Source: Psychrobacter maritimus
GTDB lineage: Bacteria; Pseudomonadota; Gammaproteobacteria; Pseudomonadales; Moraxellaceae
Reading direction: 5' to 3'
Assembly (NCBI RefSeq): GCF_904846345.1
Contig: NZ_CAJHAJ010000002.1
Coordinates: forward strand, 124,001-188,000
Length of the DNA: 64,000 nt
The notes under the pieces are model-generated. The model was not told the origin of the DNA and made no database searches. It was given only the letters and a program-made list of their open reading frames with translations. Positions 20,192 through 28,039 of this stretch are shown here, piece by piece. Both the position numbers and the translations under genes were made by a program. Numbering within the stretch: position 1 is the first letter of the stretch; each line of letters opens with the position of its first letter.

Positions 20192-20207
20192 TTGAGCGTT
20201 CACTCAA
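20192..20207. promoter_or_regulatory. TetR operator, copy 5
   Basis: TTGAGCGTTCACTCAA, with 5-bp perfect outer arms, 81 bp before the start of the YnjA-like gene. Confidence 0.65.
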
Positions 20208-20288
20208 ATATATATGGTTTATTTTCTAGTACCTCACTTCATATGATTACTAAAACCATTCATTAATTACTATTAGAAGGACTTTTAT

Positions 20289-20843
20289 ATGACTGAATTT
20301 ACCCTACACGACAAAAACACCGCTCCAGCAGAAAGCAAAGACTTGCTTGATGTATCTATCAAGGCATTTGGCATGGTACCTAATCTACATGCCGTCATGG
20401 CTGAAGCGCCTGGCTTGCTCGAAGGCTATCAGCGCCTGCATCAGTTGTTTTTAGACAGCAGTTTTGATGATGAAGAAATCACGGTCGTTTGGCAAACCAT
20501 CAACGTCGAGCATGAGTGCCATTACTGCGTCCCTGCCCATACAGGCATTGCCAAAAGCATGAAAGTAGACGACGCAATCACCGAAGCCTTGCGTAACGAG
20601 ACGCCATTAGCAACTGAAAAACTAGAAGCATTACGCGACTTTACGCTATCGGTCGTTCGTGATCGTGGTAACGTCAATGACGAGGCGGTACAAGCGTTCT
20701 TGGATGCAGGCTTTACCAAACGTCATATTTTAGAAGTGGTACTTGCAGCGGCGCAAAAAGTCATGAGCAACTACACCAACCATTTGGCCAACACGCCAAT
20801 CGACAAGCCTTTCCAAAAGTTTGAATGGCATAAAGTAAGCTAG
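20289..20843 (+). CDS. Carboxymuconolactone decarboxylase/AhpD-fold protein, YnjA-like
   Basis: A 184-residue AhpD-fold protein with the redox motif EHECHYCVPAHTG (Cys77, Cys80, His84), the arrangement used by alkylhydroperoxidase AhpD-type proteins. Length and family match E. coli YnjA, which lies beside ynjBCDEF; I infer correspondence but not orthology. The ATG is preceded by AGAAGGAC. Three TetR operators in its promoter suggest tight control. It is likely monocistronic: a hairpin follows at 20931-20963. Confidence 0.85.
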   Translation: MTEFTLHDKNTAPAESKDLLDVSIKAFGMVPNLHAVMAEAPGLLEGYQRLHQLFLDSSFDDEEITVVWQTINVEHECHYCVPAHTGIAKSMKVDDAITEALRNETPLATEKLEALRDFTLSVVRDRGNVNDEAVQAFLDAGFTKRHILEVVLAAAQKVMSNYTNHLANTPIDKPFQKFEWHKVS

Positions 20844-20930
20844 TAAAAGATTGGTTAAAGGATAGCTAAGCTAAGGATTTCGCTTAGTCTTAGGATTTGG
20901 CTTCAGCTCTGTAATAGTAATAGCATTTAC

Positions 20931-20963
20931 GGCTGTATGGTAATCATCATACAGCCCTTTTAT
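20931..20963. terminator. Intrinsic terminator between convergent genes
   Basis: GGCTGTATG (20931-20939) pairs perfectly with CATACAGCC (20948-20956) across an 8-nt loop and is followed by CTTTTATT. It ends the YnjA-like transcript and may also serve the convergent tetR gene. Confidence 0.75.
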
Positions 20964-21003
20964 TAGGATAAAGAACTATACCTTGGTATGTTATTGTCTT
21001 AGC

Positions 21004-21603
21004 TTAGCCATCAAGGCGCAGCGCTTCTATAGACAATGCCATATCTTCAGCCAATGCATGTACTGCCTCGCTATCGACATCACGCTGGGCAAAGGCGCGT
21101 AGCCCCATGACTTCAGCCTGTAAGCGTCGCCCTAGTCTGGTCGCATCCAGCGTACTATACAGCTCACCAAGTTGCTGCGCGGCACTAAAGCAATCGATAA
21201 AGCGCGTCTCCATGCCTGCCAGCAGCATTTCAACTTTTTGTAGCGCTGCTTGTTCACGAGCGCCAAGCTCGAGCAAGCTTTTGACCAACATACAGGCCTG
21301 ACTTGGCAGCTCCTTGTCCCGTATGCCGCCGAGCTGACGCACATAAGCGGCCAACCCGAGCAAAGGCGATTCGTGATGGCTTAATATACGCTCAAGCTCC
21401 GTCAGACCCAATCGAGCATAATAATCCAATGCTTCTTGAAACAGTCCATCTTTACTGCCAAATGCAGCATAAATGCTACCTGGACGCATATCGAGTGCTT
21501 CTTCAATATCTTTTAAAGATGTGGCATGAAAGCCTTTTTGCCAAAAAAGCTTTAGCGCTCGCTCTAAAGCTTCCTGACGGTTATACAGTGCGGTACGTGA
21601 CAT
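21004..21603 (-). CDS. TetR-family regulator, probable controller of the ynj-like block
   Basis: A 199-residue TetR repressor. The helix-turn-helix is at about residues 10-55, with LKLFWQKGFHATSLKDI and MRPGSIYAAFGSKDGLF; the remainder is the helical ligand-binding domain, containing cysteines in QACML and FIDCF. It lies convergent to the YnjA-like gene and divergent from the HAD gene. Two operators (21665-21703) sit upstream of its start, one a perfect palindrome, consistent with autoregulation. Five copies of the same motif lie at the two ynj-type promoters. Ligand unknown. Confidence 0.88.
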   Translation of the reverse strand: MSRTALYNRQEALERALKLFWQKGFHATSLKDIEEALDMRPGSIYAAFGSKDGLFQEALDYYARLGLTELERILSHHESPLLGLAAYVRQLGGIRDKELPSQACMLVKSLLELGAREQAALQKVEMLLAGMETRFIDCFSAAQQLGELYSTLDATRLGRRLQAEVMGLRAFAQRDVDSEAVHALAEDMALSIEALRLDG

Positions 21604-21664
21604 AATATATTCCCATGTTTAAAAACCATGACCTCAAATGATGAAATAAGCACGGCTGTACTAT

Positions 21665-21680
21665 TTGAGTAATTACTCAA
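21665..21680. promoter_or_regulatory. TetR operator, copy 6 (perfect palindrome)
   Basis: TTGAGTAATTACTCAA is an exact 16-bp palindrome, the best of the seven sites, placed in the tetR/HAD divergent promoter. Confidence 0.75.
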
Positions 21681-21687
21681 TTTTATC

Positions 21688-21703
21688 TTGAATGATTACT
21701 CAA
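21688..21703. promoter_or_regulatory. TetR operator, copy 7
   Basis: TTGAATGATTACTCAA, 23 bp centre-to-centre from copy 6, repeating the spacing of copies 3 and 4. This supports cooperative binding of two dimers. Confidence 0.65.
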
Positions 21704-21813
21704 GTCCAGTTAAAGTAAATTGAACCAATTCTGCAATGTTACCCGCAGTCAGAACCATCCCCCCCTAACTATAAAGCTGCGGACAGCATCTATCACGATA
21801 TATAGGAGCCTTT

Positions 21814-22512
21814 ATGCCGTCTAATCCATCACCCTCAGTCATCGTATTCGACGTTAATGAGACGCTGCTCGATATCGATAGCCTCGCGCCTTTATTTGCT
21901 CGACTATTTGGTGATGATAGAATATTAAGGGAATGGTTTGCCCAATTGGTGCTTTATTCGCAAACCATGACATTGTCGAATCTTTACACTCCTTTTGGCG
22001 AGCTTGGTGTTGGTGCATTACAGATGACAGCCGATATACATAGCGTTACGCTGACAGATAGCGATATTAATGAATTTAAGCAGCGTATGAATGAGATGCC
22101 AGCGCATCCTGATGCTGCACCAGCCTTAACCAAACTACGTGACGCAGGGTTTAGGCTAGTAACCTTGACCAATTCAGCCACTAGGGCCTCGCCTACGCCA
22201 CTTGAACAGGCAGGATTAAGTGAGTTTTTTGAGCAGTCTTTTAGCGTTGAGACAGTAGAAAAATTCAAGCCTGCACCTGAAACTTATCAGATGGTGGCAA
22301 ATATATTATCTGTAGAGATGGCAGACCTTTGCCTTGTTGCCTGTCATCTTTGGGATACGATTGGCGCGCAAGCGGCGGGCTGTCAGGCAGCATTTGTCAC
22401 GCGATCTTATAATGCCTTACTGCCCGCCGCCAAAGTACCAACGCCGGACTTTATAGCGGCAGACCTTATTAGCATTGCTGAACAAATCATTGCTCAAAGT
22501 CAAATATCGTAA
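21814..22512 (+). CDS. Haloacid dehalogenase type II
   Basis: A 232-residue HAD-superfamily hydrolase of the L-2-haloacid dehalogenase type. The nucleophile is Asp13 in IVFDVNETLLD, where Asn and Glu stand in place of the second Asp of phosphatases, as in dehalogenases. Motif II is TLTNS and the conserved Lys lies in EKFKPAPETY. The closing acidic motif is altered to HLWDTIGAQAAG. Real haloacid activity is not proven for most members. GGAGCC lies upstream of the ATG. It shares the operator region with divergent tetR. Confidence 0.85.
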   Translation: MPSNPSPSVIVFDVNETLLDIDSLAPLFARLFGDDRILREWFAQLVLYSQTMTLSNLYTPFGELGVGALQMTADIHSVTLTDSDINEFKQRMNEMPAHPDAAPALTKLRDAGFRLVTLTNSATRASPTPLEQAGLSEFFEQSFSVETVEKFKPAPETYQMVANILSVEMADLCLVACHLWDTIGAQAAGCQAAFVTRSYNALLPAAKVPTPDFIAADLISIAEQIIAQSQIS

Positions 22513-22559
22513 AAGATTTATGCCAAGCCCATTAATATAAAACGTCAAAGGATAACACC

Positions 22560-23096
22560 ATGCAATCAGATAACAGCCAAAAACTTCGCGCCGGCACTCC
22601 ATTTCCTGATATACAGGTACAAATGCTAGATGGTGAGATAAAATCATTAGGCAAGCCTGAAAATGGTCATGATTGGAAACTGGTAGTGGTTTACCGCGGT
22701 AAGCATTGTCCCATTTGTACCAAGTACCTCAATCAGTTAGAGACGATAAAAAGCGCATTTTTTGATACTGGTGTCGATATCATTGCCATATCAGGAGATA
22801 GTAAACAGCAGTTAGAGGAGCATTTAGAAAAACTAACTATCAGCTTTCCGATAGCTTATGGTTTGACGATTGAGCAGATGCAGACGCTAGGTCTGTACAT
22901 CTCTGACCCACGCTCAGAGAAGGAAACCGATCATCCCTTTGCCGAGCCTGGGGTGTTCGTGATTAATGCTGAAGGGGAAATTCAAATCATAGACATCTCG
23001 AACGCTCCGTTTGTCAGACCTGAGCTTGAAGCCCTTGCAAACGGCTTGTCTCTTATTCGAGAAAACGATTATCCTATTCGTGGCACACATGAGTAA
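22560..23096 (+). CDS. Peroxiredoxin-like (AhpC/TSA, redoxin family) protein
   Basis: A 178-residue thioredoxin-fold protein with GTPFPDIQV near the N-terminus and the CPIC centre (Cys50, Cys53) in YRGKHCPICTKYL. It lacks the classic peroxiredoxin TxxC spacing and resembles the alkyl-hydroperoxide-reductase-like group found beside oxidoreductases. It follows the HAD gene by 47 bp, so both probably share the TetR-controlled promoter. No signal peptide. Confidence 0.8.
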   Translation: MQSDNSQKLRAGTPFPDIQVQMLDGEIKSLGKPENGHDWKLVVVYRGKHCPICTKYLNQLETIKSAFFDTGVDIIAISGDSKQQLEEHLEKLTISFPIAYGLTIEQMQTLGLYISDPRSEKETDHPFAEPGVFVINAEGEIQIIDISNAPFVRPELEALANGLSLIRENDYPIRGTHE

Positions 23097-23174
23097 TGAT
23101 AGGCGTAAAAACTTAGCGAACGCTATGTTTAATTAGCTTGGTAAATCTTATAGCTTGGATTAACGTTTTAACAA

Positions 23175-23217
23175 AAAGGTTGCTAGCACTATATCCTATC
23201 CAGTGTTAGCAACCTTT
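23175..23217. terminator. Bidirectional terminator between convergent genes
   Basis: A 16-bp stem (23175-23190 and 23202-23217, one G-U pair) with an 11-nt loop lies between the peroxiredoxin-like gene and the convergent porin gene. It starts with AAA and ends with TTT. Confidence 0.75.
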
Positions 23218-23220
23218 AGC

Positions 23221-24252
23221 TTAGAAATTATATTTGGCCATTATTTCAACTTGCTGACCTTCTTTTACTGATGATAAGGTCTTATCACTGCGATCTCTCC
23301 ATTCAATACCAAAATCCAGATCGGGTAAATAATTATAGATAAGGTTGATGCTTTTCACATTTACAGAGGTATCAGACGCATCATCGACATTAATCTCACC
23401 ATAACGCAGGTTACTAAAAAGCTTCTCGGTAAATTTGTGTCTATAGCCTACCGTAAAGCCAGTTTGCGATATAAGCTTGCCGTCTTCTGCGTCACAATCT
23501 GAAGCGCCGGTCGCCCCAAGGACTTTTCCGACACATACTGTAGAATAAGCTCCCATCCCTTTACCGTTATATACGCTCGCATGTAATGAGTCATTACCCA
23601 GTTTGAGTTTACCCGCCAAAGAAGCACCGACGCCTACATCTGAATCGTTTCCATTTTTAGCCTCACGTGCCGTGACTGCTAAGTTATAGCTCAGATCAGA
23701 TATGTTATTTTTATAGCTGACCACCATATCAGGCAGGTTGGCTTCATCATAAACAGGGTCTTGAGCTGTAAAACGAAGCCCCTTATGAGTGTAATGTACA
23801 GTTAAATCTGGACGAATATCAGCGCCACCACCAGAGATGGTGCCCAGTCCCGTACCTTTAAAGTCGAGCTGCTCAGTCAAAAGTGGGTAAACCGCTAAGA
23901 ACTGACCATTCCATGTCTTACCTACAGTCAAATCATCGAGCTGAACATACGCATGGCGCAGCCGCAAGTCTGAACCACCATTTGCAGCATTACCATAAAA
24001 ATCACCTTCAATAAAACCCGTTAGTTTTTTATCCTCTACGTTCTTCGTGGTTTTGAGATTAATCCGAGTTTGCCGTGCATTTCCTTTGAACTCAGACTCG
24101 CCTTCATCTGGAGAATAAAAGATACCTTCGGCTTTAACATAACCACCGATACTTAAAGTGGTGTCCCCATTTGTGACAAGCTCTATGGCTTGTGCCTGTA
24201 CGCATACCCCAAGGACAACCAAACCAAAAGACAAATTTTTGATATAAAGCAT
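23221..24252 (-). CDS. Outer-membrane porin, DcaP-like
   Basis: A 343-residue outer-membrane protein. The signal peptide is about residues 1-22, ending AQAIE. A beta-barrel follows with alternating hydrophobic strands and a terminal phenylalanine (AKYNF). SIGGYVKAEGIFY and GNARQTRINLKT near the N-terminus match the DcaP group, which in Acinetobacter passes dicarboxylates. It lacks the N-terminal coiled-coil of full DcaP. As the neighbour of the acyl-CoA catabolic genes, it probably admits their substrate. Confidence 0.75.
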   Translation of the reverse strand: MLYIKNLSFGLVVLGVCVQAQAIELVTNGDTTLSIGGYVKAEGIFYSPDEGESEFKGNARQTRINLKTTKNVEDKKLTGFIEGDFYGNAANGGSDLRLRHAYVQLDDLTVGKTWNGQFLAVYPLLTEQLDFKGTGLGTISGGGADIRPDLTVHYTHKGLRFTAQDPVYDEANLPDMVVSYKNNISDLSYNLAVTAREAKNGNDSDVGVGASLAGKLKLGNDSLHASVYNGKGMGAYSTVCVGKVLGATGASDCDAEDGKLISQTGFTVGYRHKFTEKLFSNLRYGEINVDDASDTSVNVKSINLIYNYLPDLDFGIEWRDRSDKTLSSVKEGQQVEIMAKYNF

Positions 24253-24377
24253 GATCTATACATTCCTTGTTTTGTTTTAAAATCCATTTCAATCCTTTTA
24301 AATCTCTACTGCTACCGCATTTTTTAGTCTTATAAATACCAGCACCATATCCTTATATAAAAAACTTGCCTCCTGAT

Positions 24378-24848
24378 TTAATTAAAACTTTCAAAAGCAT
24401 TAATCGCGGCTTTTTTTGTTTCATCGATATTTTTCTTTTGTCCGCTGGCTTTATCAAGATATACCAACACGGACTCAGCCTTAGCAACGATGGTATTTAA
24501 CACCGTACTATAATAGGTATATTCATGAATCAAGCTGGCATTGCCAATTTTCTTCACTCGAACCCCAATCCACAAAGTATCGGGATAAGTCACCGGTTTA
24601 AAATACTGACAGGATGATGCTGCCATGACTGAAAAGGTATTTTCATTAAATAGATTTAATTGACTGTTATAGTAAATACGAGCGTTTTGGGCATAAGTGT
24701 AATAGACCACATTATTAACATGACCAAAGGAATCCATATCGCCCCACTCTACTTGTTGAGAATAGATAACCGCAAAGCCATGCATGGGATGGTGTTTGTC
24801 TTTATTCAGTGTCTCTTGTATTTCCGGTAATATAGCTAAAGCCTTCAT
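24378..24848 (-). CDS. Acyl-CoA thioesterase (4HBT hotdog fold)
   Basis: A 156-residue hotdog-fold thioesterase. The catalytic motif VEWGDMDSFGHVNNVVYY is characteristic of the 4-hydroxybenzoyl-CoA thioesterase family. It could release CoA from dead-end intermediates of the neighbouring pathway. An internal ATG at about residue 22 (MHGFAVIYSQ) gives a more usual N-terminus and could be the true start. It is the last enzyme gene before the porin. Confidence 0.8.
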   Translation of the reverse strand: MKALAILPEIQETLNKDKHHPMHGFAVIYSQQVEWGDMDSFGHVNNVVYYTYAQNARIYYNSQLNLFNENTFSVMAASSCQYFKPVTYPDTLWIGVRVKKIGNASLIHEYTYYSTVLNTIVAKAESVLVYLDKASGQKKNIDETKKAAINAFESFN

Positions 24849-24957
24849 AGTTTTCTCGTCTCGTCATACCAATAAACATACATGTTATTAATACACACGT
24901 TAAAATTATCAGTAAGCTTGAATGATTGTTTTAAAGTCATTGAAAGACCTTTTTGAA

Positions 24958-26679
24958 TTAAATCAGTTTTTCTGCGCACATCATGCGCATTTTTTTCTTA
25001 TCAAGCTTACCCACACTGGTTTTTGGCATTTCCACTAAAAACTTGATTTCACTTGGCACGCCATACTTTGGTAAATGGCCTTTTTCTACGGCTTGATGGC
25101 CTAAGGCTAAAATGTCATCCGCTTTGGTGTCTACATATTCAGGCTTTAAAACCACTAATGCTAAAGGTCGTTCGCCCCATCTTTCATCTGGCACTCCAAT
25201 CACGGCAACATCAGCGACACTCGGGTGAAAGGATAAAATGGTCTCAACTTCAAGCGAGGATACCCACTCACCACCAGACTTAATCACATCTTTTAATCGA
25301 TCCGTAATGCTTAGAGTACCGTCAGAGGAGATAGAGGCGATATCTTGAGTATGCATCCAGCCACCGCGCCATAGCTCATTACCAGCATCTGAGTTTTTGA
25401 AATAGCTTTGAGTAAGCCATGGTGCTCGAATCACAAGTTCCCCTGTCGACTCACCATCCATTGGTAAAGCTTTGCCGTTTTCATCCCAAATTTCCATTGA
25501 GACGAGCATAATCGGTGAGCCAGACAGACAACGATAATTAAGCTGCTCTTTCATTTCCATCGAGTCCGTTTTATCATCAAATACCGCTCTAGATAGCACA
25601 GGACACGATTCTGACATGCCAAATCCAGACATAAACTCAATACCGCTTTCAATGGCCGCTTTAGCCAAACCTTCATTCAGCTTTGAGCCACCGAGTAACA
25701 ACTTCAGACCATCAAACTTACGTCCTCGTGCGGCCATCTCTTTTAATAGCATTTGTAAAATCGCAGGAACACCATGTGAAAGCGTAACTTTGTGCTGCTC
25801 GATTAAGTCCACCAACATTGGGGCTAGATAGCGCCCCGGATATACTTGCTTAAGCCCTATCATGGTTGCCCCATACGGCCAGCACCAAGCATGCACATGG
25901 AATAATGGCGTCATTGGCATGTAAACATCATTGTAGCGCGCGCCTTGACCTTCAGCGTTTAGCGCGGATGCTAGCGTACTTGCCAGCGTCTGTAATACGA
26001 TCTGTCGATGGGTAAAGAAAACCCCTTTTGGGTCACCCGTCGTGCCACTGGTATAAAATGTGGTGGCGATGGTATTTTCATCGAAATCTGGAAAGTCGAA
26101 CGCATCGCTGGCAGCTGCTAGCATGGCTTCATACTCACCTTCGACATAATCTGGCATGCTAACTTGCTCAGTTTTTGTACCGTTTTTTGTATCGTCTTCG
26201 CCATACTCAGCATCATCAAAGCCAGTATCATCGAGCCAAACAATCTTCTCAATAGAAGGCGCTTCATGACGGTAATTTTTCGCCATTGGCTCAAATTCAG
26301 CATTTAAGAGCAAGACTTTGGGTTTGGCGTGGTTGATGGTATACAGCACTTTATCTTCGGCCAAGCGTACATTGACCGTTTGTAAAATCATGCCAGACAT
26401 CGGCACGGCAAAATACGCTTCAAGGTAACGATGACTGTCCCAGTCCATAACCGCAACCACGTCACCTGCTTGCAACCCCATGTTTTTAAGGACGTTTGCC
26501 AAGCGATTAACCCGCTTAAAAAATTCAGCATAGGTATAAGTGACCTTGTCGGCATAACTAATGGTTTGATCAGTAGAGGCAATTTTTGCACGATTTAGCA
26601 GCTGTTTGATAATCAAAGGAAAACCATACGCTTCTTGAGCTTGCTGGTAGTCCTCATGTTGGTTAAGTATAGAAGTCAT
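24958..26679 (-). CDS. AMP-forming acyl-CoA synthetase (fatty-acid-CoA ligase type)
   Basis: A 573-residue adenylate-forming enzyme. The P-loop FYTSGTTGDPKGV spans about 208-220, the adenine-binding motif is SGFGMSESCPV, and the C-terminal part has ITDRLKDVIKSGGEW and the catalytic Lys in SVGKLDKKK. It converts a carboxylic acid, ATP and CoA into acyl-CoA, AMP and PPi. The frame is open upstream into the thiolase gene, but the ATG at 26679 has AAGGACG in front and a normal N-terminus. In Acinetobacter dca a CoA-transferase does this step; here a ligase would replace it. Confidence 0.9.
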   Translation of the reverse strand: MTSILNQHEDYQQAQEAYGFPLIIKQLLNRAKIASTDQTISYADKVTYTYAEFFKRVNRLANVLKNMGLQAGDVVAVMDWDSHRYLEAYFAVPMSGMILQTVNVRLAEDKVLYTINHAKPKVLLLNAEFEPMAKNYRHEAPSIEKIVWLDDTGFDDAEYGEDDTKNGTKTEQVSMPDYVEGEYEAMLAAASDAFDFPDFDENTIATTFYTSGTTGDPKGVFFTHRQIVLQTLASTLASALNAEGQGARYNDVYMPMTPLFHVHAWCWPYGATMIGLKQVYPGRYLAPMLVDLIEQHKVTLSHGVPAILQMLLKEMAARGRKFDGLKLLLGGSKLNEGLAKAAIESGIEFMSGFGMSESCPVLSRAVFDDKTDSMEMKEQLNYRCLSGSPIMLVSMEIWDENGKALPMDGESTGELVIRAPWLTQSYFKNSDAGNELWRGGWMHTQDIASISSDGTLSITDRLKDVIKSGGEWVSSLEVETILSFHPSVADVAVIGVPDERWGERPLALVVLKPEYVDTKADDILALGHQAVEKGHLPKYGVPSEIKFLVEMPKTSVGKLDKKKMRMMCAEKLI

Positions 26680-26744
26680 TATTGTCGTCCTTGATAATAA
26701 AATAGTATGGCGAGGGCAGTAATAGTAAAGGTAGCTTAAAATGC

Positions 26745-27947
26745 TTAGACTCGTTCTATCACCATGGCAAGCCCTTGCCCAATGCCAATACACAAACTGA
26801 CCACGGCGTATTTTTCGCCCGTACGCTGTAGCTCACGCGCCGTACTTAACGCAAGTCTTGCCCCTGATGCACCCAGCGGATGCCCGACAGCAATCGCCCC
26901 ACCATTAGGGTTGACACGCCTGTCATCAAAATCAATGTCTAAACCTTTTAGACAGCCGAGTACTTGCGAGGCAAATGCTTCATTAATCTCAATGATGGAC
27001 ATATCATCAAGGGTCAAATCAGCACGTTTCAATGCCAGTTTAATGGCTTCAACAGGTCCTACGCCCATAATATTAGGCTCAACACCCATGGCACCAGATG
27101 AAAGAATCTTGGCAATAGGCTTAAAGCCCAACTTTTCTTCTGCCTGCTTTGAGCCAATAATCAGCGCAGCTGCGCCATCATTAATACCTGACGCATTGCC
27201 TGCTGTGACGACACCTTCGTTGTTTAAAGGCTTAAGTTTTTGTAACGCCTCAACAGTAGAGCTGGCGCGAGGATGCTCATCATCCAATATCGCTTTTTCT
27301 GGCAGCTTTTTACCTTGCGATACCATAATTGGCGTTATTTCATCGTCGAAAAACCCAGCTTGTTTGGCTGCTTGGTACTTAGCTTGTGAGGCTGCTGCGA
27401 ATTTGTCTGCTTCTTCACGAGTAATACCGTATTTGCGAGCGACATTATCGCCCGTTTGCGGCATGCTATCGCTACCAAACTGTTTTTCGATGATAGGATT
27501 GGGGAATCGGCTGCCAATGGTCGTATCAAATACTTTAAATTCACGACTAAAAGGCGTTTCGGTCTTAGCAAAAACAAAGGGTGCGCGGGTCATTGACTCA
27601 ACGCCACCTGCTAAAAATATATCCCCCTCATGACAAGTAATACTACGAGCGGCATCGATAATGGTCGATAGTCCTGAAGCGCATAAGCGATTGACGGTTT
27701 GACCGGGTGTTTTGACATCTAACCCTGCTAGCAGCGCAGCATTACGGGCGATATTGCGTGAGTCCTCACCGGCTTGATTGGTATTACCAATCAATACTTC
27801 ATCAAAGATATCGTTAGGCAGTTGGTGCTTTTCGATTAAATTCTTCATCACTGTAGCGATCAAATCATCAGGACGTACGGTGGCTAATGCCCCTGCGTGG
27901 CGACCAAAAGGACTTCTTAATCCATCATAAATATAGGCGTCTAACAT
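26745..27947 (-). CDS. Thiolase, 3-oxoadipyl-CoA/acetyl-CoA acyltransferase type
   Basis: A 400-residue thiolase. The nucleophile is Cys89 in NRLCASGLS; the other motifs are INEAFASQ, GHPLGASGAR and CIGIGQGLA. NTNQAGEDSRNIARNAALLAGL and GGVESMTRAPFV are typical of the PcaF/PaaJ 3-oxoadipyl-CoA thiolase group. It would cleave a 3-oxoacyl-CoA to a shortened acyl-CoA plus acetyl-CoA. Its similarity to PcaF supports a dicarboxylyl-CoA substrate, by inference. Confidence 0.9.
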   Translation of the reverse strand: MLDAYIYDGLRSPFGRHAGALATVRPDDLIATVMKNLIEKHQLPNDIFDEVLIGNTNQAGEDSRNIARNAALLAGLDVKTPGQTVNRLCASGLSTIIDAARSITCHEGDIFLAGGVESMTRAPFVFAKTETPFSREFKVFDTTIGSRFPNPIIEKQFGSDSMPQTGDNVARKYGITREEADKFAAASQAKYQAAKQAGFFDDEITPIMVSQGKKLPEKAILDDEHPRASSTVEALQKLKPLNNEGVVTAGNASGINDGAAALIIGSKQAEEKLGFKPIAKILSSGAMGVEPNIMGVGPVEAIKLALKRADLTLDDMSIIEINEAFASQVLGCLKGLDIDFDDRRVNPNGGAIAVGHPLGASGARLALSTARELQRTGEKYAVVSLCIGIGQGLAMVIERV

Positions 27948-28039
27948 AACTGTTCCTTGTTGTGTTTTGAGAGTTTTTCTGAATAAAATATAGGGCTTAG
28001 CAACTGTACACCTGGGCGCGCTAAGTCATTAATACGCCA

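Noticed and set aside
24908-24925. TTGAATGATTG with TTTTAA as an eighth TetR operator
   Set aside because: Only one half matches the motif, and it lies downstream of the acyl-CoA ligase, outside the regulon block.
26680-26793. A 38-residue N-terminal extension of the acyl-CoA ligase
   Set aside because: It would overlap the thiolase gene and has no ribosome binding site; the ATG at 26679 has AAGGACG.
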